Positions 62,727 to 64,000 of a stretch of 64,000 nucleotides of DNA are shown piece by piece. The notes under the pieces are model-generated. The model had not been told where the DNA came from. It was given only the letters and a program-made list of their open reading frames with translations, and did no database searches. The stretch is from the NCBI GenBank assembly GCA_902729315.2, contig LR746268.1, forward strand, positions 6,803,501-6,867,500. Direction: 5' to 3'. The stretch is from Spirodela intermedia (lineage: Eukaryota; Streptophyta; Magnoliopsida; Alismatales; Araceae). The position numbers were made by a program, and so were the translations under genes. Numbering within the stretch: position 1 is the first letter of the stretch; each line of letters opens with the position of its first letter.

Positions 62727-64000
62727 CATGGATTCCAGGGTAGTCTTTGCTTTCAGGTAAATAGATTAAAAACGCAACTACAGCAAAATCTCGATTCTGC
62801 AGTATTAAGAATAACTGCGAACAGTACGTTGACCCGATGGCCCTCGTTCGCGACAACTTTTGGTCCTGTAGTTTCCCTGCAGTTTATATTCTCTCTCGGA
62901 AGTCGCAGGGGCAACCGTTCTTCTGTTTGAACAATCCGTTGCCGAGGTCAAACGATTCAGCCTACAGTCAGCAGTGAGAACTCCTTCATAGTTGGCATAT
63001 CCTCCTGTTTCTGATTGCCCAGGGACTCTGCATCTTCCACGGAACGGCACCCGACAAAGATAGGAAGGTGGGGCATCAGACTAGAATGGTATACTTTCTA
63101 TATATTGCTTACTGTGAGAAAAACTATAAGTCGCGGAAAGCGGAAGAAATTCGAGGTAAAACAAGGAAATAAGGGGAAATAATGAGAGGGACGCGGGATT
63201 TATCTTTGTCGTCAACTATTTGCATGACTTTAACTTCTTTGAATAAATCATCAATAAATTATAAGCATTCCTCATTGTAGCTTGTAACCGTCATGGGTTA
63301 GCGGGCTTGAAAACTATTTTGTTCATTTATATTTTTTATTGAAGACAAAGTTACCAAAAATTCCTAAGATGCAGGATCTTTGAAAAAACAAGTTAAATAT
63401 TAAACTTGCTTATTTATCGTCTAACGCCCCAAACAAAACACGAGACGCCGTTATCTTCCTACGGGATCCCGCGGGCTTGATCACCAGATCTATTAGTTTT
63501 GGTTCGAAATCTATCAAATCTTGATCTTCTGTAGTCTACCTTCAACAGTGATGTCGCCTCCTTCCCTTATATTTTGCTCACATCTGCTTCACTCTTCCTA
63601 CCCAGTGTGGGAAGAGTATTTATAGTAAAGAGGGGAAGTCAAGCAAGCATGTGGCTAATGTTTTCTTTAATCATGCTCCAATGGAAGCAACTTGTTTTAA
63701 ATTGTGACGAAGTTAATGCACCGGGGGCTCATTCGAGGCTAAGCATGTGATACGCTCACGCTATTCACCCAGAATGTTGCATTCATTAGAGCCCAATGTG
63801 GTGCAACAGTCTCGCGCAGCCTATGCGCTTGCACTTTTCAATGACAAGATAAACAAAGCTTTCAGTATGCTCTCAGTTGACTTAACGTCCAGACTTCCGC
63901 AGAACTGCCACCTTCGATATTCTCTTGCATCGTCATTGCCCCGAAATTCCTGGTCTAGATCATCAGGGGCATCCTCCACAACCCAATAGGTGCAACTCAC
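62727..64000. other. terminal spacer with a possible minus-strand promoter
   Basis: On the minus strand TATAAATACTCTTCCCAC (around 63608-63625) is a good TATA context pointing left, followed by a GGAAGAGTGAAGCAG leader-like stretch. No convincing coding region follows; the minus frame 62805-63050 (81 codons) has no motif. Near the window edge, minus frame 63990-63810 reads VEDAPDDLDQEF...EYRRWQFCGSL, which might be part of an exon running off the window. Confidence 0.35.

Overview
The window is nuclear DNA from a flowering plant. Nine of its eleven genes are interrupted by GT-AG introns and encode plant-specific families: an AS2/LBD factor, a KORRIGAN endoglucanase, an MRL7/ECB1 plastid factor and a HOL methyltransferase. 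GC-rich coding blocks (3' end of LARP6, KORRIGAN, LBD) sit in AT-rich, transposon-scarred spacers, and GA/CT microsatellites are unusually frequent. A monocot or early-diverging angiosperm is my best guess; that is inference. No plasmid, phage, CRISPR or bacterial feature is present.

Layout. 0.3-4.5 kb (+): small conserved plant protein of unknown function, uncertain at both ends. 5.1-6.5 kb (+): MRL7/SVR4/ECB1-like plastid protein. 6.5-9.8 kb: AT-rich spacer with an 83-bp tandem duplication. 10.0-12.7 kb (+): RPA-interacting protein. 13.5-14.0 kb (+): cytochrome b5. 14.0-15.8 kb: spacer with several degenerate tandem duplications. 15.8-16.1 kb (+): small MEGIIPYVY-type protein. 16.9-22.7 kb (-): diacylglycerol kinase. 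22.8-27.0 kb: GC-rich gene-free spacer. 27.1-29.2 kb (+): AS2/LBD6-like gene with a probable 5' UTR intron. 29.2-34.9 kb: spacer. 35.0-40.4 kb (+): LARP6 RNA-binding protein. 40.9-43.1 kb (+): KORRIGAN-type membrane endo-1,4-beta-glucanase. 44.0-47.7 kb (+): ZIP4/SPO22 meiotic crossover protein. 48.1-50.2 kb (-): thiol/halide methyltransferase (HOL/TMT). 50.4-52.9 kb: decayed Ty3/gypsy polyprotein region directly upstream of HOL. 53-58 kb: AT-rich repeat debris. 58.9-60.3 kb (+): GH28 polygalacturonase. 60.4-64.0 kb: spacer with a long GA tract and short dispersed repeats.

The genes are ordinary independent eukaryotic units and do not form one pathway. Two themes recur. Two enzymes act on the cell wall (KORRIGAN, polygalacturonase). 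GA/CT tracts recur in or near 5' leaders (MRL7, cytochrome b5, DGK, LBD, HOL).

Most exon models were built by hand from conserved motifs and splice consensus, and the phases close. I did not find a convincing new biological system. The best leads are the gypsy relic abutting HOL with its possible targeting-peptide start, the 83-bp tRNA-promoter-like tandem repeat, an implausibly short intron in LARP6, and the unexplained GC-rich spacer at 23-27 kb.
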